A DNA stretch of 64,000 nt from Bordetella trematum (GTDB taxonomy: Bacteria > Pseudomonadota > Gammaproteobacteria > Burkholderiales > Burkholderiaceae_B), in the NCBI RefSeq assembly GCF_900078335.1, contig NZ_FKBR01000046.1, positions 186,001 to 250,000 on the forward strand. The letters run 5' to 3'. The notes beneath the pieces are model-generated. The model worked only from the letters and a program-made list of their open reading frames with translations, had not been told where the DNA came from and did no database searches. Shown here one piece after another: positions 1-8,600 of the stretch (position 1 is its first letter; the number at the start of each line of letters is the position of its first letter). The position numbers and the translations under genes are program-made.

Positions 1-1
1 G

Positions 2-103
2 GTGCGCACGGTCGAGACGCACCGGCAGAACCTCAAGCGCAAACTCGGCATCGAGGGTCAGGCCGAATTGATCAAGTTCGCCATCGAGCACCGGGTGCTC
101 TGA
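2..103 (+). CDS. LuxR/NarL-type response regulator, C-terminal fragment
   Basis: Only the last 33 codons lie in the window and the gene begins upstream. The visible residues (VETHRQNLKRKLGI, then a short helix ending EHRVL) match the recognition helix and final helix of a LuxR/NarL helix-turn-helix, with the typical T-V-x-x-H-x-x-N-x-x-x-K-L pattern. This domain normally ends two-component response regulators that bind promoter DNA. Which signal it responds to cannot be told from this fragment. It reads towards dprA, about 90 bases away. Confidence 0.75.
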   Translation: MRTVETHRQNLKRKLGIEGQAELIKFAIEHRVL

Positions 104-196
104 GCACGCGCGCTCCAAACGCCGCGCTGCGGGCTGCTCGCGCGCCTGGCGCCTGCTACGCTTGGCCCCTGAACCGCCTTCCCTCTGGTTTTCACC

Positions 197-1309
197 ATGC
201 CTCTGCTTCATGACCCTGACGAACTCGCCGCCTGGCTGCGCCTGTCGCTCGAGCCTGGCGTCGGCCCGGTGACGGCCTGCGGCCTGCTGCGCGCTTTCGG
301 CCTGCCGCAGGCCCTGTATGCCCAGCGCAGCGCCGCCCTGATGCGCCAGCTGCCGCAGCCGCTGGCCCTGCAACTGGCCGCGCCCGCGCCGGCCGCAATG
401 GCCGAACAGATCGCGCAAGCCCTGCAATGGGTCGAGGGCGAAGACCACTATGTCCTGACCCTGGCCGATCCCGGCTACCCCCAGGCCCTGCTCAGCATCA
501 GCGATCCGCCGGTGCTGCTGTACGCCAAGGGCCGCCCCGCCTTGCTCAAGCAGCCCGCCCTGGCCGTGGTCGGCGCGCGTCACGCCACGCCCATGGGCGC
601 GCAGAATGCGCGCGCCTTCGCCCGCCACCTCGCCAGCCATGGCTGGTGCGTGGTCAGCGGCCTGGCGCAGGGCATCGACGCCGCCGCCCACGAGGGCGCC
701 CTGGCGGCCGGCGAAGCAGGCGCGGCCACCATCGCGGTGCTGGGCACCGGCGTGGACCGGGTCTATCCGGCCGCCAACCGCCAACTGGCCCATGCCATTG
801 CGGCGCAGGGCCTGCTGCTATCGGAATTTCCCTTGGGAACGGGCGCGCAGGCTCATCATTTCCCGCAGCGCAACCGGCTGGTGGCCGGCCTGACGCGCGG
901 CGTGCTGGTGGTCGAGGCGGCGCGCCAGAGCGGCTCGCTCATCACCGCCCGGCTGGCCGGCGAGAACGGGCGCGAGGTCTTCGCCATCCCGGGCTCCATC
1001 CATTCGCCGCTGTCGCGCGGCTGCCATGCCCTGATCCGCCAGGGCGCCAAGCTGGTCGAAACGGCACAGGACATCACCGATGAACTCGGCAGCCCGAACC
1101 CGTCGCCACGCCCTGCACAAGCTGCCCAGACGCCGCCAGCGCCGCATCCGGCCCTGCTGGCGTGCCTGGGTCATGACCCGCGCCACCCGGATGAACTGGC
1201 TGCGGAAATGGCGCTCGACATGGCAACGCTCAACGCCCAGCTCACCGAGCTGGAACTGGCGGGCTGGGTGGCCCGCCTGGAAGACGGCCGCCTGCAGCGC
1301 TTGCGCTGA
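197..1309 (+). CDS. dprA: DNA-processing protein DprA (Smf)
   Basis: DprA binds incoming single-stranded DNA during natural transformation and loads RecA on it; it is also conserved in bacteria not known to be competent. The 370-residue length is typical. The Rossmann-like core carries VVGARHATPMG at about residue 124 and SGLAQGIDAAAH at about 153, both family signatures, followed by the conserved FPQRNR and GSLITARLA segments. An N-terminal SAM-like helical region (about 1-70) and a C-terminal winged helix (from about 310) complete the usual order. The ATG is preceded only by a weak ribosome site. Confidence 0.95.
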   Translation: MPLLHDPDELAAWLRLSLEPGVGPVTACGLLRAFGLPQALYAQRSAALMRQLPQPLALQLAAPAPAAMAEQIAQALQWVEGEDHYVLTLADPGYPQALLSISDPPVLLYAKGRPALLKQPALAVVGARHATPMGAQNARAFARHLASHGWCVVSGLAQGIDAAAHEGALAAGEAGAATIAVLGTGVDRVYPAANRQLAHAIAAQGLLLSEFPLGTGAQAHHFPQRNRLVAGLTRGVLVVEAARQSGSLITARLAGENGREVFAIPGSIHSPLSRGCHALIRQGAKLVETAQDITDELGSPNPSPRPAQAAQTPPAPHPALLACLGHDPRHPDELAAEMALDMATLNAQLTELELAGWVARLEDGRLQRLR

Positions 1310-1324
1310 GGCGGCGCGCGGCGC

Positions 1325-1660
1325 TTAACGCACCCCGGCAGACTTCAGCTCATCGCACATCTGCTTTTTCTGTTCGGCGCTGGCCTGGCTGATGGCCTGC
1401 TTGCCCTGCGCCTCACCGGCCGCAAAGGCCGCTTCGAACGCCGCGCCCGACATGCCGTTCTCGGCCAGCGCCTTCTGTTGCTTCGCTTTCAGGTCACGCA
1501 GCTGGGCATCGGTATAGCCGCCGCAGGACAGGGCCGCTGCCTGCATGACACCGCCCATGCGGGCCTGGTTGTTGAGCGCATCGGCGCCCTGCGCCATGGC
1601 AGCACCTGCCGCCAGGGACAGCGCAGCCGCGAGGGAAACATTCCGAAGATAAGTCCGCAT
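1325..1660 (-). CDS. Small secreted protein of unknown function
   Basis: I do not recognise this 111-residue protein. It begins with a clear Sec signal peptide (charged MRTYLR, a hydrophobic run of about 15 residues, then AMA-Q), so it should be periplasmic. The mature part is mostly helical, rich in Ala, Gln and Lys, and holds two cysteines (the SCGG segment and the QMC segment near the end) that could form a disulfide. It is convergent with dprA, separated by 15 bases, and has no obvious operon partner. Confidence 0.7.
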   Translation of the reverse strand: MRTYLRNVSLAAALSLAAGAAMAQGADALNNQARMGGVMQAAALSCGGYTDAQLRDLKAKQQKALAENGMSGAAFEAAFAAGEAQGKQAISQASAEQKKQMCDELKSAGVR

Positions 1661-1944
1661 ATACCCAACCTTGATTCGAGATTGATCAACGCAGAAGGCT
1701 TGCCGCCTTCCGCCCGATTCGCGCTCCTGCCGACCGGGCGAACCCCGGGCAGCAGGCCGATCCGACCCAGGATAGCCCGCCCCTGGGGCCAGGAAAGCGA
1801 CATTTAATTAATTCTTACCAAACATCGCCCGTCAGCAAATAAATCGAACAATTGGCCGGCCTCCCTTTGCTGCGCCGCCGCCCTCGCGGCTGCTCTACAC
1901 TAGGCGGATTGCGCCGCCGGCGGCGCCCCGAATCAGGAACAGAC

Positions 1945-2853
1945 ATGTCTTTGCCCACCCGAGTCAAGATCGTCGAAGTTTCACCGCGCGACGGCCTGCA
2001 GAACGAAAAGGAATTCGTCCCCACCGACATCAAGGTCGAGCTGGTGGACCGCCTGACTGTCGCGGGCTTCCCCAATGTCGAGGCCGCCTCGTTCGTCTCG
2101 CCCAAGTGGGTGCCGCAGATGGCCGACGGCGCCGAAGTCATGGCCCGCATCACGCGCCGCCCCGGCACGCTGTATTCGGTGCTCACGCCCAACATGAAGG
2201 GCCTGGAAGGCGCCCTGGCCGCCGGCGCAGACGAAATCGTGATTTTCGGCGCCGCCAGCGAAGCCTTTTCACAGAAGAACATCAACTGTTCAATCGCCGA
2301 ATCCATCGCCCGCTTCGAGCCGGTGGCCGCCGCCGCGCGCGAAGCCGGCCTGCGGGTGCGCGGCAGCATCAGCTGCGCCCTGGGCTGCCCTTACCAGGGC
2401 GATGTGCCCATCGAGAGCGTGGTTGACGTGGCGCGCCGTTTCCAGGCGCTGGGCTGCGATGAGTTCGACGTGGCCGACACCATCGGCGTGGGCACGCCGC
2501 GCCGGGTGCGCGACGTGATGGCCGCCGTCAGCGCGATCATCGATCCGGCGCGCATCTCGGGCCATTTCCATGACACCTATGGCCAGGCCCTGGCCAATAT
2601 CCTGGCGGCCATGGAAGCCGGCATCGGCATCTTCCACACCTCCGTCTCCGGCCTGGGCGGCTGTCCCTACGCCAAGGGCGCCACCGGCAACGTCGCCACC
2701 GAAGACGTGCTCTACCTGTTGCGCGGACTGGATATCGACACCGGCGTGGACTTCGATGCAGTGGTCGACACCGGCCAGTGGATCGCCGCCCACCTGGGCC
2801 GCAAGGGCTCCAGCCGGGCCGGCAACGCCGTGGCGGCCAAGCGGGCTGCCTGA
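1945..2853 (+). CDS. mvaB: Hydroxymethylglutaryl-CoA lyase
   Basis: This cytosolic enzyme cleaves 3-hydroxy-3-methylglutaryl-CoA into acetoacetate and acetyl-CoA in leucine and ketone-body breakdown. The 302-residue protein opens with VKIVEVSPRDGLQNE, the metal/substrate loop of the DRE-TIM family. It ends with the catalytic-Cys loop GLGGCPYAKGATGN (Cys about residue 238) and contains HFHDTYGQALAN with the metal-binding His pair. I chose the ATG at 1945 rather than an upstream in-frame ATG at 1852 because family similarity starts there and an AGGAAC ribosome site lies just before it. It stands alone; no other leucine-catabolic gene is adjacent. Confidence 0.93.
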   Translation: MSLPTRVKIVEVSPRDGLQNEKEFVPTDIKVELVDRLTVAGFPNVEAASFVSPKWVPQMADGAEVMARITRRPGTLYSVLTPNMKGLEGALAAGADEIVIFGAASEAFSQKNINCSIAESIARFEPVAAAAREAGLRVRGSISCALGCPYQGDVPIESVVDVARRFQALGCDEFDVADTIGVGTPRRVRDVMAAVSAIIDPARISGHFHDTYGQALANILAAMEAGIGIFHTSVSGLGGCPYAKGATGNVATEDVLYLLRGLDIDTGVDFDAVVDTGQWIAAHLGRKGSSRAGNAVAAKRAA

Positions 2854-2926
2854 AGCCGCAGGCCGCTGCTGCCCGGGCCAGGCCGGCGGCCAGCGTAGAA
2901 TGCGCGTTTACCGCCGGAGCCCCGCC

Positions 2927-3403
2927 ATGACCACGCCTACTGCCGCGCCTTCGGCCCAAGACCACGCCGCGTTGCTGCGCGAGATCGGCCCCCTGCCCCT
3001 GTCGGGCCAGGCCTGGCCCGATTGGGTGCGTATCCTGGCCTGGATCCTGCTTGCCCTGCTCGGCATGCAGCTCATCAGCACCGGGATCCGGATGCCCGCC
3101 AGCCAGCTCAACACCATCCTGGCCGCAGGCGTGGGGCTGTGCTTCCTCGGCCTGGCCGTGGTGTCCTGGAACATGCAGGTTTCCATCACCACCATCGACG
3201 AGCGGGGCCTGCGCCAGCGCTGGTTCACCCGGCGCGAAGTCGCCTGGGAAGACATCCAGTCCGCCAGATTCGTGCCGCTGTTGTTTTCCAAGCGCCTGGT
3301 GATCTTCACCCGCCGGGGCCGCCCCATCGTGTTCCAGGGCGGCACGCGCGAATTGCAGTCCGCCTTCGCCAGGATTTCCCAGCTTTACCGCCGCCCCCTC
3401 TGA
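2927..3403 (+). CDS. Two-helix membrane protein with PH-like domain
   Basis: This 158-residue protein is uncharacterised. It has two hydrophobic segments (about residues 30-50 and 58-78) and then a soluble beta-rich tail with the pattern ITTIDERGLRQRW...VAWEDIQSARFV. This resembles the bacterial PH-like domain found in small membrane proteins. The frame is open far upstream into mvaB, but the ATG at 2927 follows a GGAG-type ribosome site. Function is unknown. Confidence 0.65.
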   Translation: MTTPTAAPSAQDHAALLREIGPLPLSGQAWPDWVRILAWILLALLGMQLISTGIRMPASQLNTILAAGVGLCFLGLAVVSWNMQVSITTIDERGLRQRWFTRREVAWEDIQSARFVPLLFSKRLVIFTRRGRPIVFQGGTRELQSAFARISQLYRRPL

Positions 3404-3499
3404 GCGCAGGCCGCCGCACTGACGGCGCTGGCGCTGCTGCGGAGCTGCCTGGCAGCCCGCCGGCAGGCCACCCGACCCTGTGCGGCCGGGCGATGAGCC

Positions 3500-3530
3500 G
3501 GCCGACCGCGCCTGACGACGCGGTCCGGCC
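3500..3530 (-). terminator. Hairpin just after the amino-acid-binding protein gene
   Basis: An 11-bp stem (3500-3510 with 3519-3530, one bulged C) encloses an 8-base loop immediately past the stop codon at 3533. There is no T-run, so it may act with Rho or as an mRNA 3'-end stabiliser. Confidence 0.4.
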
Positions 3531-3532
3531 TA

Positions 3533-4549
3533 TCAGCGGATGGGCAGGGCGTACATCAGGCCGCCATCGGCCCACTGCGCATTCAGGCCGCGCTTGATCT
3601 TCAGCGGACTGCCCTGGCCGACGTTACGCTCGAAGCTTTCGCCGTAATTGCCGACCTGCTTGATGATGTTATAGGCCCACTTCTCGTCCAGGCCCATGTT
3701 CTTGCCGGCGCCCGGCGTCACGCCCAGGATGCGGCGCACGTTGGGATTGTCGCTCTTGAGCTGCTCGTCGACGTTGGCCGTGGTCAGGCCGTACTCTTCG
3801 GCCTCGATCATGGCCGCCAGCGTCCAGCTCACGATGTTCAGCCAGGCATCATCGCCCTGGCGCACGAACGGCCCGAGAGGCTCCTTGGAGATGATTTCCG
3901 GCAGCACCACGTAATCATCCGGCTTCTCCATCTTGGAAATACGGATCGAGGCCAGGCCCGAGGCATCCGTGGTGAACACATCGCAGCGGCCGGCGGCAAA
4001 GGCGTTGACCACTTCGTTGAACGTTTCGATCACCACGGGCTTGTAGGTGATCTTGTGCGCGCGCGCCCAGTCGGCCAGGGTGTTCTCGTTGGAGGTGCCC
4101 GTCTGCATGCAGATCGTTGCGCCATCGAGGTCCTTGGCGCTGTTGACGCCCAGTTTCTTCGGCACCATGAAGCCCTGGCCATCGTAGAAGTTGATGCCGG
4201 CGTGGATGATGCCCAGCGCCGTGTCGCGCTGCTGGGTCACGCTGGTGTTGCGCGTAAGCACGTCCACTTCGCCGGATTGCAGTGCGGTGAAACGCTGCTG
4301 CGAATTCAGGGGTACGACCTTGATCTTGTTGGCGTCGCCCAGCACGGCAGCCGCCACCGCCCGGCACAGATCGACGTCCAGGCCGCGCCAGACGCCCTGC
4401 GCGTCAGGCGCCGAAAAACCTGCAAAGCCGGTGGTGGTGCCGCACACCACGGCATCGCGCTTCTTGACGACGTCCAGGGTGGCCGCTTGCGCGCCCTGCA
4501 GGCCGGCCAACGCCAGCGTGGCTGCGGCAGCCAAAGTCGTGATCTTCAT
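3533..4549 (-). CDS. aapJ: General L-amino-acid ABC transporter substrate-binding protein (AapJ/BztA type)
   Basis: This is a periplasmic binding protein of 338 residues with a clean signal peptide (MKITTLAAAATLALAGLQGAQA). The mature start (TLDVVKKRDAVVCGTT), RGLDVDLCRAVAAAVLGD and the LNSQQRFTALQSGEVDVL region are typical of the AapJ/BztA family, which delivers polar or acidic amino acids to AapQMP-type importers. The ATG is preceded by AGGAG. No permease or ATPase gene is adjacent, so it must work with a transporter encoded elsewhere or as an accessory receptor. Confidence 0.9.
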   Translation of the reverse strand: MKITTLAAAATLALAGLQGAQAATLDVVKKRDAVVCGTTTGFAGFSAPDAQGVWRGLDVDLCRAVAAAVLGDANKIKVVPLNSQQRFTALQSGEVDVLTRNTSVTQQRDTALGIIHAGINFYDGQGFMVPKKLGVNSAKDLDGATICMQTGTSNENTLADWARAHKITYKPVVIETFNEVVNAFAAGRCDVFTTDASGLASIRISKMEKPDDYVVLPEIISKEPLGPFVRQGDDAWLNIVSWTLAAMIEAEEYGLTTANVDEQLKSDNPNVRRILGVTPGAGKNMGLDEKWAYNIIKQVGNYGESFERNVGQGSPLKIKRGLNAQWADGGLMYALPIR

Positions 4550-4677
4550 ACCGTACTCCTCTTTTTTTCAGCAAGGCGCCCTGCGCCGGAACATTCGCAA
4601 GCGTAACGGCAGGCATGGCGCGCGCCAAATAAGCGATCGCCACGCCCTTATAACCACCGCCTCTGAAGCGTCGCGCC

Positions 4678-5919
4678 TCAGGCCGGCAGCGTGATCGAGA
4701 CCGGCGCACCCGCCTCGCAGGCCTTGAGCGCCTGGGCCAGGCGCCGGATCCCCAGCGCAATGCGTTCCTCGTTCATGGTGGCGAAGGACATGCGCATGGC
4801 GTAGGGGTCGGCCTGCGTGCCTTCGACATAGAACGACGAGCCGGGCACATAGACCACCTCGTGCTCGATGGCATAGGGCAACAGGCGCGTGGCGTCGATA
4901 TCGCCGGTCAGGCGGGCCCAGAAGAACATCCCGCCTTCGGGCTTGGAAAACGCCACTTCGCCCGGCAGTTCGCGCTCCAGCGCCTCGGCCAGCGCATTGC
5001 AACGCGAGCCGTAGGCTGCGCGGATGTGCGGCACATGCTTGGCGTAGCTGCCATTGTCCAGGTACTGCGCCACGATTTCCTGGATCCAGACCGGGCAGGC
5101 CATGTCGTCAGCCGATTTCGCCGTCACGCAGCGGCGGCGCACCGCCTGCGGCCCGACCAGCCAGCCGATCCGCAGGCCCGGGGCCATGGTCTTGGACATG
5201 CTGGAGATATAGACCGCCCAATTGCGCTGTTCGCCCTGGGCCAGGGCGGCGATCGGCGGCACGGTCTCACCCGAAAAACGCAGTTCGCCGTAGGGGTCGT
5301 CCTCGACGATCAGAAAACGGTGCTTGACCGCCAGATCCAGCAGGCGCAGGCGGGCCTGGCGGGTCAGCGTGGCGCCGCAGGGGTTGGAAAAGGACGCCAC
5401 CACGCAAACCATCTTGGGTTTGACCTCGGCAGCCAAGGCATCGAGCGCATCCAGATCGATCCCCTCGGGGCCGGACGCCACCGCATGCACGGTCGCGCCG
5501 GTGTAGCGCAGCGCCTGCAGGGAATTGGGGAAGCTCGGGTTCTCCAGCACGGCATGATCGCCCGGCTGCAGCATCACCCGCGCCAGCAGCGCCAACGCCT
5601 GCTGCGAGCCGCCCGTCACCAGCAGCTCCGTGTCGGGATCGCAGGCCAGGCCGCGCGCCTCGGTCAGACGGCCCAGCTGGTGACGCAGGCTGGCTTCGCC
5701 ATCGACGTTGGAATACTGCAGACAGGCGCCCAGACGCCCGAGCACCTGGATGCTGGCCTCACTCAGGCCGGGAATGTCGAACAGTTCCTGGGCGGGATAG
5801 CCGCCCGCCATCGAGATGGTGCCTTCGCGCAGGGCGTAGGGCATCAGCGAGCGGATCGGCGGGATATAAGGAGCCTGGAAAGCCGAGGCAAAGGCGTAGT
5901 CGGGTGCAGCAGTGGACAT
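4678..5919 (-). CDS. PLP-dependent aminotransferase, class I/II (LysN/2-aminoadipate-like)
   Basis: This 413-residue fold-type I aminotransferase belongs to the 2-aminoadipate/valine-pyruvate group related to MocR aminotransferase domains. Visible family features are GGSQQALALLARVM (cofactor phosphate region), FSNPCGATL (the Asn contacting PLP), the Asp in IVEDDPYGELRF and the Schiff-base lysine in SSMSKTMAPGLRIGWL at about residue 241. There is no N-terminal GntR DNA-binding domain, so it is an enzyme rather than a regulator. The start at 5919 is chosen because the upstream in-frame extension is arginine-rich shadow sequence. Substrate is unknown. Confidence 0.85.
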   Translation of the reverse strand: MSTAAPDYAFASAFQAPYIPPIRSLMPYALREGTISMAGGYPAQELFDIPGLSEASIQVLGRLGACLQYSNVDGEASLRHQLGRLTEARGLACDPDTELLVTGGSQQALALLARVMLQPGDHAVLENPSFPNSLQALRYTGATVHAVASGPEGIDLDALDALAAEVKPKMVCVVASFSNPCGATLTRQARLRLLDLAVKHRFLIVEDDPYGELRFSGETVPPIAALAQGEQRNWAVYISSMSKTMAPGLRIGWLVGPQAVRRRCVTAKSADDMACPVWIQEIVAQYLDNGSYAKHVPHIRAAYGSRCNALAEALERELPGEVAFSKPEGGMFFWARLTGDIDATRLLPYAIEHEVVYVPGSSFYVEGTQADPYAMRMSFATMNEERIALGIRRLAQALKACEAGAPVSITLPA

Positions 5920-6124
5920 GGCGGCGATTGAAGGCGCTGGCGCAATGAGAGAAGTCGGCCCTTCGCCACGCCAGGCCGGCCTGTGAAGGGAAGTGTCAGA
6001 ATCTTTCCTGATTCTATGCGGCCCATTGCCGGCGGGCAACGCACCTGCGTGGCGCGGCCCGCCCGCAGGCATACACTATGCGGGTTCGCCCCGCCCAGGG
6101 GCTGCCCCTTCCGCAGAGATTCGC

Positions 6125-6823
6125 ATGACCGACTCCATGGCCAGCCGCCTGGCCGCCATCGAACATCGCATTTCCCAGGCCTGCCAACGCGCCGGCCGCG
6201 CCCCAGGCAGCGTGGCGCTGCTGCCAGTTAGCAAAACCTTCGACGCCCGGGCCGTGCGCGAGGCCGCCGCCCTGGGCCTGCGCCGCTTCGGCGAGAACAA
6301 AACGCAGGAGATCCGCCAGAAGGCCGATCCTCTGGCCGACCTGGGGTTGTCCTGGGTCATGATCGGCCACCTTCAGACCAACAAGGCCAAGGATGTCGCG
6401 CGCGACGTGGCCGAGGTCCAGTCGCTCGACCGGGCGGATCTTGCCGATGCCCTGCAACGCCGCCTGCACGATGCCGGCCGCAGCCTGGATGTGCTGGTGC
6501 AGATCAAGACCTCGCCCGAGCCCAGCAAGTTCGGCCTGGACCCCGAAGCCCTGCCACAGATGCTCGCGCACCTGCAGCAGCACTGCCCGGCCCTGCGCGT
6601 GCAAGGCCTCATGACCATGGCCGTCAACAGCGACGATCCGGCCGCCGTGCGCGCCTGCTTCAGGCGACTGCGCGAACTGCGCGAACGCCACGCCACCGCG
6701 GCGCTGCCGCTGGCGCGGCTGTCCATGGGCATGAGCGGCGACTTCGAGATCGCCATCGAGGAAGGCTCGACCGAGGTCCGCATCGGCAGCGCCCTGTTCG
6801 GCGCGCGCAGCTATCCCGCCTGA
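6125..6823 (+). CDS. yggS: YggS/PROSC family PLP-homeostasis protein
   Basis: YggS proteins are single-domain, fold-type III, PLP-carrying proteins without known catalysis that buffer pyridoxal phosphate and influence amino-acid pools. The 232-residue product has the PLP lysine in LLPVSKTF (about residue 37), FGENKTQE, SWVMIGHLQTNKAKD and the C-terminal LSMGMSGDFEIAIEEGSTEVRIG, all diagnostic. It lies about 205 bases from, and divergent to, a PLP aminotransferase gene. In many proteobacteria yggS sits with pilT or proC, which are not seen here. Confidence 0.95.
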   Translation: MTDSMASRLAAIEHRISQACQRAGRAPGSVALLPVSKTFDARAVREAAALGLRRFGENKTQEIRQKADPLADLGLSWVMIGHLQTNKAKDVARDVAEVQSLDRADLADALQRRLHDAGRSLDVLVQIKTSPEPSKFGLDPEALPQMLAHLQQHCPALRVQGLMTMAVNSDDPAAVRACFRRLRELRERHATAALPLARLSMGMSGDFEIAIEEGSTEVRIGSALFGARSYPA

Positions 6824-6828
6824 AGCCC

Positions 6829-7728
6829 TCAGCGCTTGCGCACCAGGGCGCCGGCGGCCGCCAGCACCGAATCGGTCAGCGCCTGCATGGCCTGCGAGTT
6901 GAGCCGCCAGTGCTGCCAGAACAGCGGCACATCCTCCCAGGCGCGGGCGCGCAAAGGCTGCAGGCGGCCGCTGGCCAGCTCGTCCTGAATCATGGGCAGC
7001 GGATTCATGGTCCAGCCCAGACCATCGAGCGTGGCCATCACGAAGGCACGCGAGGACGGCACCCACCAGACCGGCGGCTGCCAGGGTTCGCTACCCATGA
7101 TGCGCCGCGCAAAGCGCGCCTGCAGGCCGTCCTTGCGGTTGAACACCAGCACCGGCGCATTGGCCAGCGTGCGGGCATTCACGCCGCCCGAAAAATAACG
7201 CTCGCGAAACGCCGGCGAGCAGGTCGCCACATAGCGCATGCTGCCCAGGGCATGGATGCGGCAGCCCTGCACCGGCTCGGCCAGCGTGGTGACGGCGCCC
7301 AGCACCGAGCCGTTGCGCAACAGCGCGGCCGTGTGATCCTGGTCTTCGGATTGCAGATCCAGGGTAATGCGCGAGCGCGCCGCGAAACGCACCGCCGCAT
7401 CCACGAACCAGGTTTCCAGACTGTCATGGTTGACCGCCACCGGAATGCTGGCCTGTGTACCCTCGTCCTCGGGCATGCCCAGACGCAACATCGCATCGTG
7501 TTCCAGCACGGCCATCTGCTCGGCCAGCTGCACCAGCACCTGGCCATCGGCCGTGGCCCGGGCCGGCACCGTGCGCTGCACCAGCAGACGGCCGCTGCGG
7601 TCCTCCAGCGCCTTGATGCGCTGCGAGATGGCCGAGGGCGTGACATGCAGCGCGCCGGCCGCGCGCTCGAAGCTGCCTTCGCGCACCACGGCGGCCAGCG
7701 CCCGCAGGTGATCGTGATCGAATTTCAT
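6829..7728 (-). CDS. argP: LysR-family regulator ArgP/LysG
   Basis: ArgP (IciA/LysG) activates a basic amino-acid exporter gene in response to arginine or lysine. The 299-residue protein has the LysR winged helix at residues 1-60, with FDHDHLRALAAVVREGSFERAA and a recognition helix in VTPSAISQRIKALE, and a co-inducer domain after about 90. The conserved EDRSGRLLVQRT sequence fits ArgP. Its start is 222 bases from the divergent LysE/ArgO exporter gene, the classic lysG-lysE layout. A 9-bp perfect inverted repeat lies between them. Confidence 0.92.
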   Translation of the reverse strand: MKFDHDHLRALAAVVREGSFERAAGALHVTPSAISQRIKALEDRSGRLLVQRTVPARATADGQVLVQLAEQMAVLEHDAMLRLGMPEDEGTQASIPVAVNHDSLETWFVDAAVRFAARSRITLDLQSEDQDHTAALLRNGSVLGAVTTLAEPVQGCRIHALGSMRYVATCSPAFRERYFSGGVNARTLANAPVLVFNRKDGLQARFARRIMGSEPWQPPVWWVPSSRAFVMATLDGLGWTMNPLPMIQDELASGRLQPLRARAWEDVPLFWQHWRLNSQAMQALTDSVLAAAGALVRKR

Positions 7729-7796
7729 GAAAGCGCACTCCCTGTGAGCCGCAAAACCATCGTGCCAATTCCGAGGATCGGAAAGCGAAAAAGGGA

Positions 7797-7819
7797 CATA
7801 TTAAGAATTGCTTAATATG
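7797..7819. promoter_or_regulatory. Probable ArgP operator between argP and the exporter gene
   Basis: Two perfect 9-base arms, CATATTAAG (7797-7805) and CTTAATATG (7811-7819), flank a 5-base spacer in an AT-rich patch of an otherwise GC-rich window. LysR regulators bind such T-N11-A dyads between divergent genes. Its position suits activation of the exporter and autoregulation of argP. Confidence 0.65.
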
Positions 7820-7950
7820 GTTTATGGAAATTAGCTGTATTTCATATCCAGGACAAGCCAGAATAGCCTCAACTTCATGGCGGCGCCCGGATACGGCCTA
7901 GCGGCATCCCGGCGCCTTGTCATTTCCCCCTTTTGTTTGCAGCGCCGACC

Positions 7951-8589
7951 ATGTTCACCCTCGCCTCTCCCGCTTTCCTGACCGCCTGGGCCAGTGGCAC
8001 CGCTACCGGCCTGGGCCTGTTCGCCGTCGTGGGCGCGCAAAGCGCCTTCGTGCTGCGCCAGGGCCTGATGCGCGCGCATCTGTTCACGGTGCTGCTGACC
8101 TGCGCCCTGATCGACGCCGTGTTCATTTTCGGCAGCGTCTGGGGCCTGCAGCGCCTGACCGAAATCATCCCCGGCCTGACTCAGGCCATCCTGTGGTTCG
8201 GCGTGACCTTCCTGGCCTGGTACGGGCTGCAGTCGGCGCGGCGCGCCTGGCGCGGCGGCCCGCTGGCCCATTGCCGCGAAGCCGTCCCGTCACGCCGTGC
8301 GGCGCTGCTGGGCGCGGTGGGTTTCTCTTTGCTCAACCCGCACTTCTGGCTCGACATGGTGGTGGTGGGTTCGCTGGCCCACGGGTTTGCGGACGCACGC
8401 ATCGCTTTCGCCGCCGGCGTACTGACCGCCTCGGTGATGTGGCTGGCCGTGCTGGGCGTGGGGTCGCGCCTGTTTGCGCCCTTTTTCACTGATGCGCGCG
8501 CCTGGCGCGTGCTGGACGGCCTGATCGCCGTGGTGATGCTGCTGCTGGCCTGGTCGCTGGCCACGGGCGACCTGGCCCAGGCCGGCTGA
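7951..8589 (+). CDS. LysE/ArgO-family basic amino-acid exporter
   Basis: This inner-membrane protein of 212 residues has about six hydrophobic segments and the family hallmark GLGLFAVVGAQSAFVLRQGL near the N-terminus, followed by LLNPHFWLDMV in the middle. LysE and ArgO export lysine and/or arginine and prevent toxicity from peptide-derived excess. The ATG at 7951 is preferred to a TTG at 7933 in the same frame. Being divergent from argP strongly supports the assignment; whether lysine, arginine or an analogue is exported cannot be read from the sequence. Confidence 0.92.
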   Translation: MFTLASPAFLTAWASGTATGLGLFAVVGAQSAFVLRQGLMRAHLFTVLLTCALIDAVFIFGSVWGLQRLTEIIPGLTQAILWFGVTFLAWYGLQSARRAWRGGPLAHCREAVPSRRAALLGAVGFSLLNPHFWLDMVVVGSLAHGFADARIAFAAGVLTASVMWLAVLGVGSRLFAPFFTDARAWRVLDGLIAVVMLLLAWSLATGDLAQAG

Positions 8590-8600
8590 TCTCCGCAGCG

